A stretch of DNA of 64,000 nucleotides from Amycolatopsis pretoriensis (GTDB lineage: Bacteria; Actinomycetota; Actinomycetes; Mycobacteriales; Pseudonocardiaceae): contig NZ_FNUJ01000004.1 of NCBI RefSeq assembly GCF_900107925.1, positions 496,001-560,000 on the forward strand, given 5' to 3'. Each line of letters opens with the position of its first letter. The first letter of the stretch is position 1. Below the pieces are notes generated by a model. The model did not search any database, was not told the origin of the DNA, and saw only the letters and a list, made by a program, of their open reading frames with translations. This document shows positions 1 to 10,051 of this stretch, piece by piece. The position numbers were made by a program, and so were the translations under genes.

Positions 1-2
1 CG

Positions 3-1253
3 CTGTGGCGCGGCCCGCTCTGGCCGTACGTCGCCGGTGTCGCGCTGATCCCGGCGATGCTCGCGCTCGCGCGCCGGCTGCTGGAGCCGCGCGGGATCTC
101 CGGCCCGGTCGCGATCGGCGTCGGCGTCGCGGGCCTGATCGGCCTGCACACCAGCGTCGCGTTCGTCGTTGTCGTGTACTTCCTGCTGATCCTGCTCGCC
201 GTGCTCTTCAAGTTCGAGCGGATCGACTGGCGCCGGTCGGCGGCCTCGCTCGGGGCCACCGTCGCGCTCGCCGTCGTCTGCGGGCTGCCGCTGGCGTTGC
301 CTTCGCTGTACAACGCGGGTGGCGTGACGAGCGCGTTCTGGGCTTCGGAGGCCACCGTCTCCGGCGGTCTCGGCGAAACCCTCACCTTCTCGCCGATGGC
401 CGCGTTCCCGCAGTGGTGGATCGGCGTACCGGCCCTGATCGGCATCTTCCTGCTGGTGAAGCACCGCCGGATGCTGTGGATGGTCGCCGCCTACGTCGTG
501 TTCGGCGGGCTGTTCGCAGCCACGGTGTCGCTCGAGACGCCGCTCATCCACACCCTCACCGGCATCTTCTACAACGACCACTGGCGGATCGGCGCGCTGG
601 TCCCGCTGGCCGGCGCGGTCGCGTTCGGCGAGTTCACCGACACCGCCGCCCGCTGGATCGCGCGCAAGGCGGGCGGCCGGCTGCCGAACGTCTCCCCGAC
701 GACGCTGACCGCGGTCGGCGTCGTGCTGCTGGTCGTCGTCATCGGCGGGTTGAGCCGCGGCGGCTACATCGGCCGCAACACCGCCCGCCTGCAGATCAAC
801 TACAGCGGCGGCCCGACGGTCAGCAACGACGAGCGCGCCGCGTTCGACTGGCTCGCCGGGCACGTCGGGCCGGGCGAGCGCGTGATGAACGGCAAGGCCG
901 ACGGCTCGGTCTGGATGTACGCCCTCGACGGCGTCCAGCCGGTCGAGTGGACGTTCTACGGCGCCGAAATGGACACCCCAGCCGGCTACCTCAGCGTCTA
1001 CCTCGACGACATCGACCGGTTCCCGCACGTGCGGGAACTGCTCACCGACCTCAAGGTCCGGTACGTCTTCGTCGGCAAGGGCAAGGTCACGTCGGGGACG
1101 AACAGCGGGCCCGGCCTGATGCACCTCGACACCACCCCCGGCTTCAAGGTCGTGTTCCGCAACCCCGGCGCGACCGTGTACGAGATCGAGGGCCAGCAGG
1201 GGGTCGTCGCAGCTGGGGCCGCTCCAGGGTCCGGGGCCGGTAACGGGCAGTGA
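3..1253 (+). CDS. Polytopic membrane protein, DUF6541-like (5' end outside window)
   Basis: The reading frame is open from the first bases, so the N-terminus lies upstream and only about 416 residues are visible. Several long hydrophobic stretches (for example AVVCGLPLALPSLY and IGVPALIGIFLLV) alternate with short polar loops. They are followed by a soluble C-terminal part of about 130 residues after the last membrane helix, near residue 250 of the visible part. This layout resembles actinobacterial DUF6541 or GT-C-like envelope proteins. The gene is followed after 17 bp by a GT2 glycosyltransferase and then a DUF2304 protein, a grouping that suggests cell-wall polysaccharide or lipid-linked sugar work. 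I see no catalytic motif, so the role is inferred from context only. Confidence 0.7.
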   Translation: MWRGPLWPYVAGVALIPAMLALARRLLEPRGISGPVAIGVGVAGLIGLHTSVAFVVVVYFLLILLAVLFKFERIDWRRSAASLGATVALAVVCGLPLALPSLYNAGGVTSAFWASEATVSGGLGETLTFSPMAAFPQWWIGVPALIGIFLLVKHRRMLWMVAAYVVFGGLFAATVSLETPLIHTLTGIFYNDHWRIGALVPLAGAVAFGEFTDTAARWIARKAGGRLPNVSPTTLTAVGVVLLVVVIGGLSRGGYIGRNTARLQINYSGGPTVSNDERAAFDWLAGHVGPGERVMNGKADGSVWMYALDGVQPVEWTFYGAEMDTPAGYLSVYLDDIDRFPHVRELLTDLKVRYVFVGKGKVTSGTNSGPGLMHLDTTPGFKVVFRNPGATVYEIEGQQGVVAAGAAPGSGAGNGQ

Positions 1254-1270
1254 AAGGCTAGAGTGATCGC

Positions 1271-2014
1271 GTGTCCAGCACCTCCGTGACCAGCCGCCGC
1301 GTGCTCATCGTGATGCCCGCGCTGAACGAGTCCGCGAGCGTCGCTTCGGTCATCGACCAGGTGAAACGCGCCCTGCCGGGTGGCGACCTGCTGGTCGTCG
1401 ACGACGGCTCGGTCGACGACACCGCCAAGCTCGCCCGCGCGGCCGGGGCCGAAGTGGCCCGCCTCGCGGTCAACCTGGGTGTCGGTGGCGCGATGCGCAC
1501 CGGCTTCCGCTACGCCGCCGCCCGCGGGTACGACGTCGTCGTGCAGGTGGACGCGGACGGCCAGCACGACCCCGACGAGCTCGACGCGCTGCTGCGCGGG
1601 CTCGACGACGCCGACATCGTGATCGGCTCCCGGTTCGCCGGCAAGGGCTCCTACAAGGCGAGCGGGCCGCGCAAGTACGCGATGGTCGCGCTCTCGCTCG
1701 TGTTCTCGCGGCTCGGCAAGACCAAGCTCACCGACGTCACGTCGGGGTTCAAGGCGATGGGGCCGCGCGCGATCCGGCTGTTCGCCGGCTACTACCCGGC
1801 GGAGTACCTGGGCGACACCGTGGAATCCCTGGTGATGGCCATCCGGGCCAAGCTGGTCATCAAGGAGATCCCGGTCGTCATGCGGGAGCGCGCGGGCGGC
1901 ACGCCCAGCCACTCACCCGTCAAATCCGCCGTCTACCTGGGCCGGGCCGGGCTCGCGCTGCTGCTGGCGCTGGTGCGCCGCCGCCCGGCGGTCGACTCGT
2001 CCGACTCGGCGTAA
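1271..2014 (+). CDS. Family 2 glycosyltransferase (dolichyl-phosphate-mannose-synthase-like)
   Basis: The 247-residue protein has a GT-A fold signature. It shows an N-terminal VLIVMPALNE strand-loop, LLVVDDGSVDDT for nucleotide-sugar binding, and VDADGQHDPDE near residues 94-104 as the metal-binding DxD region. IGSRF follows. Such enzymes transfer a sugar from a nucleotide donor to polyprenyl phosphate or a glycan acceptor at the inner membrane face. There is only a weak C-terminal hydrophobic helix (AGLALLLALV). The GTG start is preceded by TAGAGT and 6 nt, so the message may be leaderless. The DUF2304 gene follows after 13 bp and may act as membrane partner; that pairing is inferred from gene order. 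Confidence 0.85.
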   Translation: MSSTSVTSRRVLIVMPALNESASVASVIDQVKRALPGGDLLVVDDGSVDDTAKLARAAGAEVARLAVNLGVGGAMRTGFRYAAARGYDVVVQVDADGQHDPDELDALLRGLDDADIVIGSRFAGKGSYKASGPRKYAMVALSLVFSRLGKTKLTDVTSGFKAMGPRAIRLFAGYYPAEYLGDTVESLVMAIRAKLVIKEIPVVMRERAGGTPSHSPVKSAVYLGRAGLALLLALVRRRPAVDSSDSA

Positions 2015-2027
2015 GGGGAAGCAGAAC

Positions 2028-2462
2028 ATGGACGGTTGGCGCATCCTCAGCATCGTCGTCGCCGGCGTCGTGCTCTTCGTCGTCATCGAGATGATGCGGC
2101 GGCGGAAGCTGCGCGAGAAGTACGCGGGCGTGTGGCTCGTCGTCGCGGTCGGCGTGGTCGTCCTCGCGGTGCTGCCGCAGGCGGCCGAATTCCTCGCCAA
2201 GCACACCGGCGTGCAGACGCCGTCGAACTTCGTCTTCCTCCTCGCCGGCGTCGTGCTGGCCCTGGTGTCGCTGCACCTCTCGACCGAGGTCGGGCACCTG
2301 GAGGAGGAGGTGCGCACGTCGGTCGAGGAGATCGCGCTGCTGCGCTGCGAGCTCGAGGACGCCAAGCGCGAGCTGGCGGGCCGGATCAGCGAACTGGAGG
2401 CGCGCACGACCGCGCCCGACGACGTCAAAGGGCTTCCCGAGGTCGAGCGCGTCAGCAAGTGA
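2028..2462 (+). CDS. DUF2304 family small membrane protein
   Basis: The 144-residue protein starts with a membrane helix (ILSIVVAGVVLFVVIEMM). A basic loop RRRKLREKY, a second helix (VVAVGVVVLAVL) and a third (NFVFLLAGVVLALVSL) follow. The C-terminal 55 residues are charged and likely form a coiled coil (LEEEVRTSVEEIALL). This three-helix plus coiled-coil layout is typical of DUF2304, which often sits directly after GT2 glycosyltransferases as here. It could dock the upstream transferase at the membrane. The ATG has a GGGGAAG ribosome site. Function is not established for the family. Confidence 0.8.
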   Translation: MDGWRILSIVVAGVVLFVVIEMMRRRKLREKYAGVWLVVAVGVVVLAVLPQAAEFLAKHTGVQTPSNFVFLLAGVVLALVSLHLSTEVGHLEEEVRTSVEEIALLRCELEDAKRELAGRISELEARTTAPDDVKGLPEVERVSK

Positions 2463-2466
2463 CCGC

Positions 2467-3003
2467 GTGATCGACGCCCTGCTCGCCGCGCCCGCGCGGC
2501 TGGGCGGGGTGCGCCTGCTGGCCATCGACGGCCCGTCGGGTGCGGGGAAGTCGACACTGGCCGCCCAGGTCGTCGCCGAACTCCGCCGGCGCGGCTGCCG
2601 CACCGAGCTGGTGAGCACCGATGCCTTCGCGACCTGGGACGATCCGGTTTCGTGGTGGCCGCGGCTGGTGGCCGGCGTCCTGCGGCCCCTCTCCGGCGGC
2701 GTCGAAGGCGCTTACCGGCGGCTGGACTGGACGAGCGGGACGCCCCGGCCGGGCGAGCTCGTCCGGGTGCCGGTGCCGGACGTCCTGGTGCTGGAGGGCG
2801 TTTCCAGCGGCCGCACTTCGGCAAGACCCCTGCTTTCGCACCTCTGCTGGCTTTCCGGCGGCCCGGAAGCCGAGCGGCTGGCCCGGGCCGTCGAGCGCGA
2901 CGGCGCGGCCGCGCAGGCGGAACTGCGCCGCTGGCAACGCTTCGAGCGGGGCTGGTTCGCCGTCGACGGCACCGCCGAGGCCGCCGGGACCCGACTTTCG
3001 TAG
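2467..3003 (+). CDS. Uridine-kinase-like P-loop NTPase
   Basis: The 178-residue protein carries a perfect Walker A motif, GPSGAGKST, at residues 22-30. A Walker-B-like segment (VPDVLVLEGVSS) lies near residue 110. This is the layout of the uridine kinase / phosphoribulokinase / AAA_18 group that phosphorylates small molecules. The SDAF-type substrate motif appears as STDAFATWDD. It starts with GTG 4 bp after the DUF2304 stop and is probably cotranscribed. Actinobacteria carry many such stand-alone kinases of unknown substrate, so the acceptor cannot be named. Confidence 0.7.
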   Translation: MIDALLAAPARLGGVRLLAIDGPSGAGKSTLAAQVVAELRRRGCRTELVSTDAFATWDDPVSWWPRLVAGVLRPLSGGVEGAYRRLDWTSGTPRPGELVRVPVPDVLVLEGVSSGRTSARPLLSHLCWLSGGPEAERLARAVERDGAAAQAELRRWQRFERGWFAVDGTAEAAGTRLS

Positions 3004-3332
3004 GAGGTCGTTCGGTCACCGTGCGTGAACACTGGACTCCGGATCGATCAAGGTGCAACGGTTGCGCCACCACGACCGGGCTAACGTTGGTACCGCCATC
3101 TGAGTTAGTGATCCGGCACCGGGTGCAGTTGCGGGCCGCAAACGGTCACAGTTTGTCACGATTTACGGACACATTGCGGTCAAATCGGTGCCCACGTAGC
3201 GCGATCGTAACCTCACGTACTTAAGCCTGGGCCGAGTTCCCGCTAGTGTCGCGGGGCACACCGATCGTCCGTCGAGTTCCTGACCGACCGGACGGTGACT
3301 TTGAAACCCGAACATCTCCCAAGGGGTGCCAG
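3004..3332 (+). other. Intergenic region with the likely promoter of the peptide-transport operon
   Basis: No gene is supported in these 329 bases. The stretch is less GC-rich than its surroundings and contains a small inverted repeat GCAAC-G-GTTGC near 3057-3067. A TAGTGT hexamer at 3244-3249, about 84 bases before the substrate-binding-protein start, could be a -10 element. No clear -35 box or known operator is recognised. Confidence 0.4.
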
Positions 3333-5012
3333 ATGCAGCAATTGCGGCTGACCCGAACACGCCGCGTGGCCCTGATCGGGCTCGCCGGCGCGCTCGCGGT
3401 TTCGCTGTCCGCTTGTGCGGAATCCAAGCGTGAAGAGGGCGCGGGGGGTGGTTCCGGGGGCACGATGATCTTCGGTGCGGCCGGTAACCCGAAGTTGTTC
3501 GACCCGATCTTCAACGACGAGGGCGAGACCTTCCGGATCACGCGGCAGATCTTCGACACGCTGATCCAGAACAAGCCGGGCACCGCCGACCTCGAGCCTT
3601 CCCTCGCCGAGAAGTGGGAGCCGAGCAACGACGGCAAGACGTGGACCTTCAGCCTGAAGCAAGGCGTGAAGTTCTCCGACGGCACCCCGTTCGACGCCAC
3701 CGCGGTCTGCTACAACTTCGACCGCTGGTACAACATGAAGGGCGCCGCCGCCCAGAGCCAGATGATCTACTACGCCGACGTCTTCGGCGGCTTCGCGAAG
3801 AACGAGAGCGACGACTACAGCGACCCGGTCTACAAGAGCTGCGAGGCGAAGGACCCGGGCACCGCGGTCGTCAACCTGAACAAGGCCAAGGGCGCGTTCC
3901 CGGCGGCGTTCACCCTGCCGTCGTTCGCGATGCAGAGCCCGACCGCGCTGAAGCAGTACAACGCGGACCAGGTCACCCAGAGCGGCGACTCGTTCACCTA
4001 CAGCGAGTACGCGAACAAGCACCCGGTCGGCACCGCGCCGTTCAAGTTCGACAGCTGGGACCAGGGCAAGGGTGAGATCACCCTGCTCAAGAACGACACC
4101 AGCCCGACGCAGACGGCGAAGCTCGACAAGCTGATCTTCAAGGTCATCCCGGACGAGAACGCCCGCAAGCAGGCCCTCAAGGCCGGCGACATCCAGGGTT
4201 ACGACTACCCGGCGCCCGCCGACTACAACCTGCTGCGCGGGGACGGCGAGCAGGTGCTCGTGCGGCCGCCATTCAACGTGCTGTACCTGGGCATCAACCA
4301 GTCCGGCCCGGCCGGGGAGAAGCTGAAGGACGTCCGCGTCCGCCAGGCGCTGGCCTACGGCATCAACCGCGAGCAGTTCGTCAAGAGCAAGCTGCCCGAG
4401 GGCTCCGAGGTCGCCACCGAGTTCGTCCCCAAGACGATCTCCGGCTACACCGACGACGTCACCAAGTACCCGTACGACCAGCAGAAGGCCAAGGATCTGC
4501 TGCAGCAGGCGGGCGCGACGAACCTGACGCTGAAGTTCTACTACCCGACCGAGGTCACGCGTCCGTACATGCCGAACCCGGCGGACGTCTTCACGTCGAT
4601 CTCCGAGGACCTGAAGGCCATCGGCATCAAGGTCGAGGCCGTCGCCAAGCCGTGGAACGGTGGCTACAAGGACGACGTCCAGAAGTTCGGCAAGCAGGAC
4701 CTGCACCTGCTCGGCTGGACCGGTGACTACAACGACGCGGGCAACTTCGTCGGCACCTTCTTCGGCCGCAAGAAGCCGGAGTTCGGGTTCGACAACCCGC
4801 AGCTGTTCCAGGCGCTGGCCGCCGCGGACGCTTCGCCCGCCGGCGACGCGCACGCCAAGGCGTACCAGGACGTGAACAAGCAGATCATGGACTACCTGCC
4901 CGCGATCCCGATCTCCTACGGCCCGCCCGCCATCGTGGTCGGCCCGAAGGTCAAGGGTCTGGTGGCCAGTCCGCTGACCGACGAGCGGTTCAACACCGTG
5001 ACTGTGAACTGA
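3333..5012 (+). CDS. Peptide/oligopeptide ABC transporter substrate-binding lipoprotein
   Basis: The 559-residue protein has a lipoprotein signal: RTRR, a hydrophobic core and lipobox LSAC with the lipidated Cys at about residue 28. The rest matches the family 5 (OppA/DppA) extracellular solute-binding fold, with LEPSLAEKWEPSNDGKTW near residue 90, FSDGTPFDATAV, and VRQALAYGINRE near residue 340. It would capture peptides or similar solutes outside the membrane and deliver them to the permeases encoded next. I chose ATG 3333 over an upstream in-frame GTG at 3246, because only 3333 begins a signal peptide and it has an AGGGG ribosome site. The solute is not predictable. Confidence 0.9.
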   Translation: MQQLRLTRTRRVALIGLAGALAVSLSACAESKREEGAGGGSGGTMIFGAAGNPKLFDPIFNDEGETFRITRQIFDTLIQNKPGTADLEPSLAEKWEPSNDGKTWTFSLKQGVKFSDGTPFDATAVCYNFDRWYNMKGAAAQSQMIYYADVFGGFAKNESDDYSDPVYKSCEAKDPGTAVVNLNKAKGAFPAAFTLPSFAMQSPTALKQYNADQVTQSGDSFTYSEYANKHPVGTAPFKFDSWDQGKGEITLLKNDTSPTQTAKLDKLIFKVIPDENARKQALKAGDIQGYDYPAPADYNLLRGDGEQVLVRPPFNVLYLGINQSGPAGEKLKDVRVRQALAYGINREQFVKSKLPEGSEVATEFVPKTISGYTDDVTKYPYDQQKAKDLLQQAGATNLTLKFYYPTEVTRPYMPNPADVFTSISEDLKAIGIKVEAVAKPWNGGYKDDVQKFGKQDLHLLGWTGDYNDAGNFVGTFFGRKKPEFGFDNPQLFQALAAADASPAGDAHAKAYQDVNKQIMDYLPAIPISYGPPAIVVGPKVKGLVASPLTDERFNTVTVN

Positions 5013-5027
5013 CGTTCCACCACGTGA

Positions 5028-5063
5028 GGCATGGGGTGGGTGCTACCGCGCCCACCCCATGCC
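5028..5063 (+). terminator. Strong hairpin between substrate-binding protein and permease genes
   Basis: A perfect 13-bp inverted repeat (5028-5040 GGCATGGGGTGGG and 5051-5063) encloses a 10-nt loop. There is no T-tract. Such stems after the first gene of peptide-transport operons commonly stabilise the binding-protein message or partly terminate transcription, giving excess binding protein over permease. That role is inferred. Confidence 0.6.
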
Positions 5064-5096
5064 CGTACTCAGCGGGCTCGCCCCAAAGGACTGCAA

Positions 5097-6098
5097 GTGC
5101 TCCGTTTTCTCGTGCGCCGGCTGCTACAAGCGATACCGACGCTCCTAATCCTGTCCATCCTGGTCTTCGCCTGGCTCCGCTCGCTGCCCGGAGGGCCCGC
5201 GGCCGCCCTCCTCGGTGACAAGGCCACGCCGGAGAAGATCGCCAACCTCAACCACGTGCTGGGGCTCGACCAGCCGGTCGTCATCCAGTACTTCAAGTTC
5301 CTCGGCCGCGCGATCACCGGTGACTTCGGCGCCTCGCTGGTCTCCACCCAGCCGGTGATGTCGGAGATCGGCACGTTCCTGCCCGCCACCATCGAGCTGG
5401 GCGTCTCCGCGATGATCGTCGCGGTGCTCATCGGCATCCCGGCGGGCTACCTCTCGGCCCGCTACCGCGGTGGTACCGCTGACAACGTCATCATCGTGCT
5501 GACGCTGATCGGTGTCGCGGTCCCCGTCTTCTTCCTCGGCTACATGATGCAGGACCTGCTCGCCGGCCCCCTGGGCCTGCCGTCGCAGGGCCGGCAGACC
5601 GCCGGGCTCGACGCCACCGCCATCACGAACTTCGCCGTCCTCGACGGCATCATGACCAGCGAGTGGGACGCCGTCTGGGACGCGATCAAGCACCTGATCC
5701 TCCCGGCGTTCGCCCTCGCGACCATCCCGCTCGCGGTGATCACCCGGATCACCCGCGCGTCGGTGCTGGAAGTGCTCAACGAGGACTTCATCCGCACGGC
5801 CAACTCGAAGGGCCTCACGCAGCCGGTGGTCCGCCGCCGGCACGTGCTGCGCAACGGCCTGCTCCCGGTGGTCACCACGATCGGCCTGCAGACCGGCGCG
5901 CTGCTCGGCGGCGCCGTGCTGACCGAGCGCGTGTTCAACTTCCGCGGCCTCGGGTTCCTGCTGGCCGAAGGCATCGAACGGCGTGACTACCCCCGGCTCC
6001 AGGCGCTGCTGCTGTTCGGGGCTCTGGTGTACGTGCTGGTGAACATGCTGGTCGACGTCTCGTACGGGATCATCGACCCGAGGGTGCGTGTGCGATGA
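5097..6098 (+). CDS. ABC transporter permease, DppB/OppB type
   Basis: The 333-residue integral membrane protein starts with the typical LRFLVRRLLQAIPTLLILS first helix. The cytoplasmic EAA-like loop (RITRASVLEVLNEDFIRTANSKGL, residues about 220-243) contacts the ATPases. The family signature TERVFNFRGLGFLL lies near residue 280. It forms the import channel together with the following permease. GTG 5097 is preferred over an upstream in-frame start at 5031, because an AAAGGA site lies 7 nt ahead and homologues begin at this helix. Its end overlaps the next gene by 4 bp (ATGA). Confidence 0.9.
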   Translation: MLRFLVRRLLQAIPTLLILSILVFAWLRSLPGGPAAALLGDKATPEKIANLNHVLGLDQPVVIQYFKFLGRAITGDFGASLVSTQPVMSEIGTFLPATIELGVSAMIVAVLIGIPAGYLSARYRGGTADNVIIVLTLIGVAVPVFFLGYMMQDLLAGPLGLPSQGRQTAGLDATAITNFAVLDGIMTSEWDAVWDAIKHLILPAFALATIPLAVITRITRASVLEVLNEDFIRTANSKGLTQPVVRRRHVLRNGLLPVVTTIGLQTGALLGGAVLTERVFNFRGLGFLLAEGIERRDYPRLQALLLFGALVYVLVNMLVDVSYGIIDPRVRVR

Positions 6099-7024
6099 AC
6101 ACTCTGCTGAGCAAGAAGAAAGAGCCGATCGACAAGCTCGCCGCGGCGAGCGGGCACAGCCTCGGCGGCGAAGCCCTGCGGCGCATGCTGCGCAGCCCGG
6201 TCGCCATCACCGGCGCCGCGATCACCGGCCTGTTCGTGCTGCTGGCGGTGTTCGCGCCGCTGATCGCGCCCAAGGACCCGTTCGAGCGGTACCTGCAGGA
6301 CAAGGTCGCCCTCGGCCAGGGGATCATCCCCGGCGCCCAGCCGGGTTTCCCGCTCGGCGTGGACGACTTCGGCCGCGACGAGCTGTCGCGGCTGATCGTC
6401 GGTGCGCAGAACACGCTGCTGGTCGGCGTGCTGGCCACCGTGATCGGCGTGCTCCTCGGCGTCATCATCGGCGGTCTCGCCGGCGCGTTCGGCGGCTGGG
6501 TCGACACCGTCCTCATGCGACTGGTCGACGTCATGCTGTCGGTGCCGTCGCTGCTGCTGGCGATCTCGGTCGCGGCGCTGTTCGCCAAGCCCAGCCAGTG
6601 GACGGTGATCCTCGCCGTCTCGCTGATCGGGGTGCCGATCTTCGCGCGGCTGCTGCGCGGCTCGATGCTGGTGCAGCGGGGCAGCGACCACGTCCTCGCG
6701 GCGACGTCGCTGGGTGTGAAGCGCGGCGCGATCGTGTTCCGGCACATGCTGCCGAACTCGCTCGGCCCGGTCATCGTGCAGGCGACGCTGACCCTGGCGA
6801 CCGCCATCCTGGAAGCCGCGGCGCTGTCGTTCCTCGGGCTGGGCGACCCGGACCCGAACCGGGCGGAGTGGGGCATCATGCTGAGCAAGGGTGCCCGGCA
6901 GTTCCTCGACGTCCGGCCCGAGCTGGCGTACTACCCCGCGATCGCGATCATCGTCGTCGCACTCGGGTTCACGCTGCTCGGCGAGTCCCTCCGCGAAGCC
7001 CTCGACCCGAAGAACAGGCGGTGA
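6095..7024 (+). CDS. ABC transporter permease, DppC/OppC type
   Basis: This is the second channel subunit, 309 residues. A cytoplasmic N-terminus with LRRMLRSPVAITGAAI leads into helix 1. The periplasmic segment contains the usual PLGVDDFGRDELSRLI motif at about residues 86-101. The EAA loop GSDHVLAATSLGVKRGAIVFRH follows near residue 200, then AALSFLGLGDPDP. These are standard DppC landmarks. Translation is coupled to the upstream permease through an ATGA overlap, and the ATPase gene starts 6 bp downstream. Confidence 0.9.
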   Translation: MNTLLSKKKEPIDKLAAASGHSLGGEALRRMLRSPVAITGAAITGLFVLLAVFAPLIAPKDPFERYLQDKVALGQGIIPGAQPGFPLGVDDFGRDELSRLIVGAQNTLLVGVLATVIGVLLGVIIGGLAGAFGGWVDTVLMRLVDVMLSVPSLLLAISVAALFAKPSQWTVILAVSLIGVPIFARLLRGSMLVQRGSDHVLAATSLGVKRGAIVFRHMLPNSLGPVIVQATLTLATAILEAAALSFLGLGDPDPNRAEWGIMLSKGARQFLDVRPELAYYPAIAIIVVALGFTLLGESLREALDPKNRR

Positions 7025-7030
7025 ACCCCC

Positions 7031-8022
<992 letters not shown>

Positions 8023-8026
<4 letters not shown>

Positions 8027-9135
8027 CCCGTCCTGCTGGTGACGTGCTGCTCGAGGTCGACGACCTCAAGGTGCACTTCCCGATCAAGCGCGGCGTCGTG
8101 TTCGACCGGACGGTCGGGCACGTGTACGCGGTCGACGGCGTCGACCTGGCCATCCGCCGCGGCGAAACCTACGGCCTGGTGGGCGAATCGGGCTGCGGCA
8201 AGTCCACTTTGGGCCGGGCGATCCTGCGGCTCAACGAGCCGACCTCGGGTTCGGTGAAGTTCGACGGCACCGATGTCGCGCAGCTCAAGGGAGAGGAGCT
8301 GCGGAAGGCCCGGCGCCGGATGCAGATGATCTTCCAGGACCCGATGTCCAGTTTGGACCCGCGCCAGTCGGTCGAGTCCATCCTGCTCGAGGGCATGCAC
8401 GCGCACGGCCTCGACAAGGACAAGGAAGCCACCCAGCGGCGGCTGCGTCAGCTGCTGGCCGCGGTCGGGCTCCCGGAGACGTCGCTGCGCAAGTACCCGC
8501 ACGAGTTCTCGGGCGGGCAGCGCCAGCGCATCGGCATCGCGCGGGCGCTGGCGGTGGAGCCGGACCTGATCGTCGCCGACGAGCCGGTGTCCGCACTGGA
8601 CGTTTCGGTGCAGGCCCAGGTGGTGAACCTCCTAGAAGACCTGCAGGCCCAGCTCGGCCTGACGTACGTGGTGATCGCGCACGACCTCGCGGTGGTGCGG
8701 CACATCTCCGACCGCATCGGCGTGATGTACCTGGGTGCGCTGGTCGAGGAGACCGACGCAGACTCGCTGTACCGGGACCCGCTGCACCCGTACACGCGGG
8801 CGCTGCTGTCGGCCATCCCGGTGCCGGACCCGCAGGTCGAGGACACCCGCGAGCAGATCCTGCTCGCCGGTGACCTGCCCTCGCCGGCGAACCCGCCGTC
8901 GGGCTGCCGCTTCCACACGCGCTGCCCGTGGAAGCAGGCGAGCCTGTGCGACACCGACCGCCCGCAGCTGCGCGAGATCGGCGGCGGGCACCGGGTGGCG
9001 TGCCACTACGCGGAGGACATCCGCGACGGGCGCATCCAGCCGCACGAGGTCGAGCCGGAACTGGTGGAGCTCAGCGGGGCGCTGAACCCCGACCTGGGCC
9101 CGCCGGACGTCGGCACGGCCGCCGAGATCCTCTGA
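8023..9135 (+). CDS. Peptide ABC transporter ATP-binding protein, DppF/OppF type
   Basis: The 370-residue partner ATPase shows Walker A GESGCGKST near residue 58, Q-loop IFQDPMSSLDP, signature FSGGQRQR, Walker B LIVADEPVSALD and AHDLAVV. The C-terminal CRFHTRCPWKQASLC segment is the OppF-type Cys-rich extension. ATG 8023 has an AGGAGGA site and overlaps the upstream stop by 4 bp; a longer upstream reading of this frame is antisense-like shadow of the previous gene. A strong terminator 15 bp downstream closes the operon. Confidence 0.92.
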
Positions 9136-9149
9136 GTTCTCGTTCCGAG

Positions 9150-9188
9150 GGGGCCGGCCGGGGGTTTCGCCCCGGCCGGCCCCTTTTT
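9150..9188 (+). terminator. Rho-independent terminator of the peptide-transport operon
   Basis: A perfect 14-bp GC stem (9150-9163 GGGGCCGGCCGGGG with 9170-9183) encloses a 6-nt loop. It is followed by TTTTT on the plus strand. The facing SnoaL gene ends right at its edge, so the hairpin probably serves both strands. Confidence 0.88.
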
Positions 9189-9610
9189 CACGGCTTGAGG
9201 TCGAGCGCGGCGCTCATCGTGCCGTCCATGTGGAACGGCGTCGAGTCGTGGACGTGGGTGATCCGCCACTCGCCGTCCTCCTGGCGGAAGCAGACGGTCG
9301 AGCGGAACCACAGCTCGAACGGCTGCGGCATCCCCTTCGGCGTCGTCGACAGCCGCGTGAGCGCGTGGCAGTACGCGATGTCCCCGCCGACGGCGATTTC
9401 AAGGTCACGGGTCTCGTACTCGATCGGGCCGTCGAAGCCGCCGAACCACGCTTCGCGGGCTTCGACGTCTTCGCCGTGGTGCACCAGCGGCGGGGCGAGG
9501 GTGAACGCCACGGCGTCCGGTGCGTACTGCTCGGCCAGTGCCTTGGCGTCGCGGGCGGTCATCGCCGTCGCCCGGGCCGTCATCAGTTCGCGAATCCGCT
9601 GCTCGGTCAT
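9188..9610 (-). CDS. SnoaL/NTF2-like protein
   Basis: The 140-residue protein has the cone-shaped NTF2 pattern: an N-terminal helix with MTEQRIRELMTARATAM, AEQYAPDAVAFTLAP, DGPIEYETRDLEI, and C-terminal strand WRITHVHDSTPFHMDG. Members are small cyclases, isomerases or ligand binders, and many are uncharacterised. The start is ATG 9610 with GGAGGA 5 nt upstream; the frame stays open further but has no better start. It is divergent from the DGPF/ECF42 pair, and a TGTCGA-type element lies in the shared gap, so it may belong to the same sigma regulon. Confidence 0.8.
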   Translation of the reverse strand: MTEQRIRELMTARATAMTARDAKALAEQYAPDAVAFTLAPPLVHHGEDVEAREAWFGGFDGPIEYETRDLEIAVGGDIAYCHALTRLSTTPKGMPQPFELWFRSTVCFRQEDGEWRITHVHDSTPFHMDGTMSAALDLKP

Positions 9611-9644
9611 GCCATCCTCCTGTGTGCGGTGGGCGTTCGGAGGA

Positions 9645-9674
9645 GACGTAGGCGCCGCCGTACGGATTTCGACA
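9645..9674 (-). promoter_or_regulatory. Candidate ECF42-type promoter for the SnoaL gene
   Basis: On the minus strand TGTCGA (9674-9669) is followed 20 nt later by CGTC (9648-9645), 34 nt before the SnoaL start. As I recall, ECF42 sigma factors use TGTCGA at -35 and CGA/TC at -10. The 20-nt gap is longer than ideal, so this is a tentative call. Confidence 0.35.
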
Positions 9675-9691
9675 CTCTTGCGGAGGCGATC

Positions 9692-10051
9692 GTGAAATAC
9701 GTGGTGCTGATCTACGGCAACCCCGAGTCGCGCCAGGCGTGGGAGGGGATGAGCGAGGAGCAGCGCGCCGCCGGGCTCGCGTACTACCAGCAGCTCAACG
9801 ACGACCTCGACGAGTCCGGCGAGCGGATCGTCTCCGAGCGGCTGGCCTACCCCGAGCTGGCGACGAGGATCAGCGCCGGCACGACGACCGACGGGCCGTT
9901 CGCCGAGGCCAAGGAGTTCCTCGCCGGCTTCTACCTGCTCGACTGCGCGGATCGCGAGCGGGCGCTGGAGATCGCCGCGCGCGTCCCGGAGGCGGCGTTC
10001 GGGGTGGTGGAGGTGCGGCCGGTGATGGGGCTGCACGGGCCGGAGCTGTGA
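9692..10051 (+). CDS. DGPF (YCII-related) domain protein
   Basis: The 119-residue protein begins VKYVVLIYGNPES and contains the hallmark TTDGPFAEAKEFLAGFYLLD (DGPF at about residues 73-76) and a C-terminal VVEVRPVMG strand. YCII/DGPF proteins form alpha-beta barrel dimers. In actinobacteria they are typically encoded next to ECF42 sigma factors, exactly as here: the sigma gene starts inside this stop codon. The biochemical role is unknown. The GTG start follows a GGAGG site. Confidence 0.88.
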   Translation: MKYVVLIYGNPESRQAWEGMSEEQRAAGLAYYQQLNDDLDESGERIVSERLAYPELATRISAGTTTDGPFAEAKEFLAGFYLLDCADRERALEIAARVPEAAFGVVEVRPVMGLHGPEL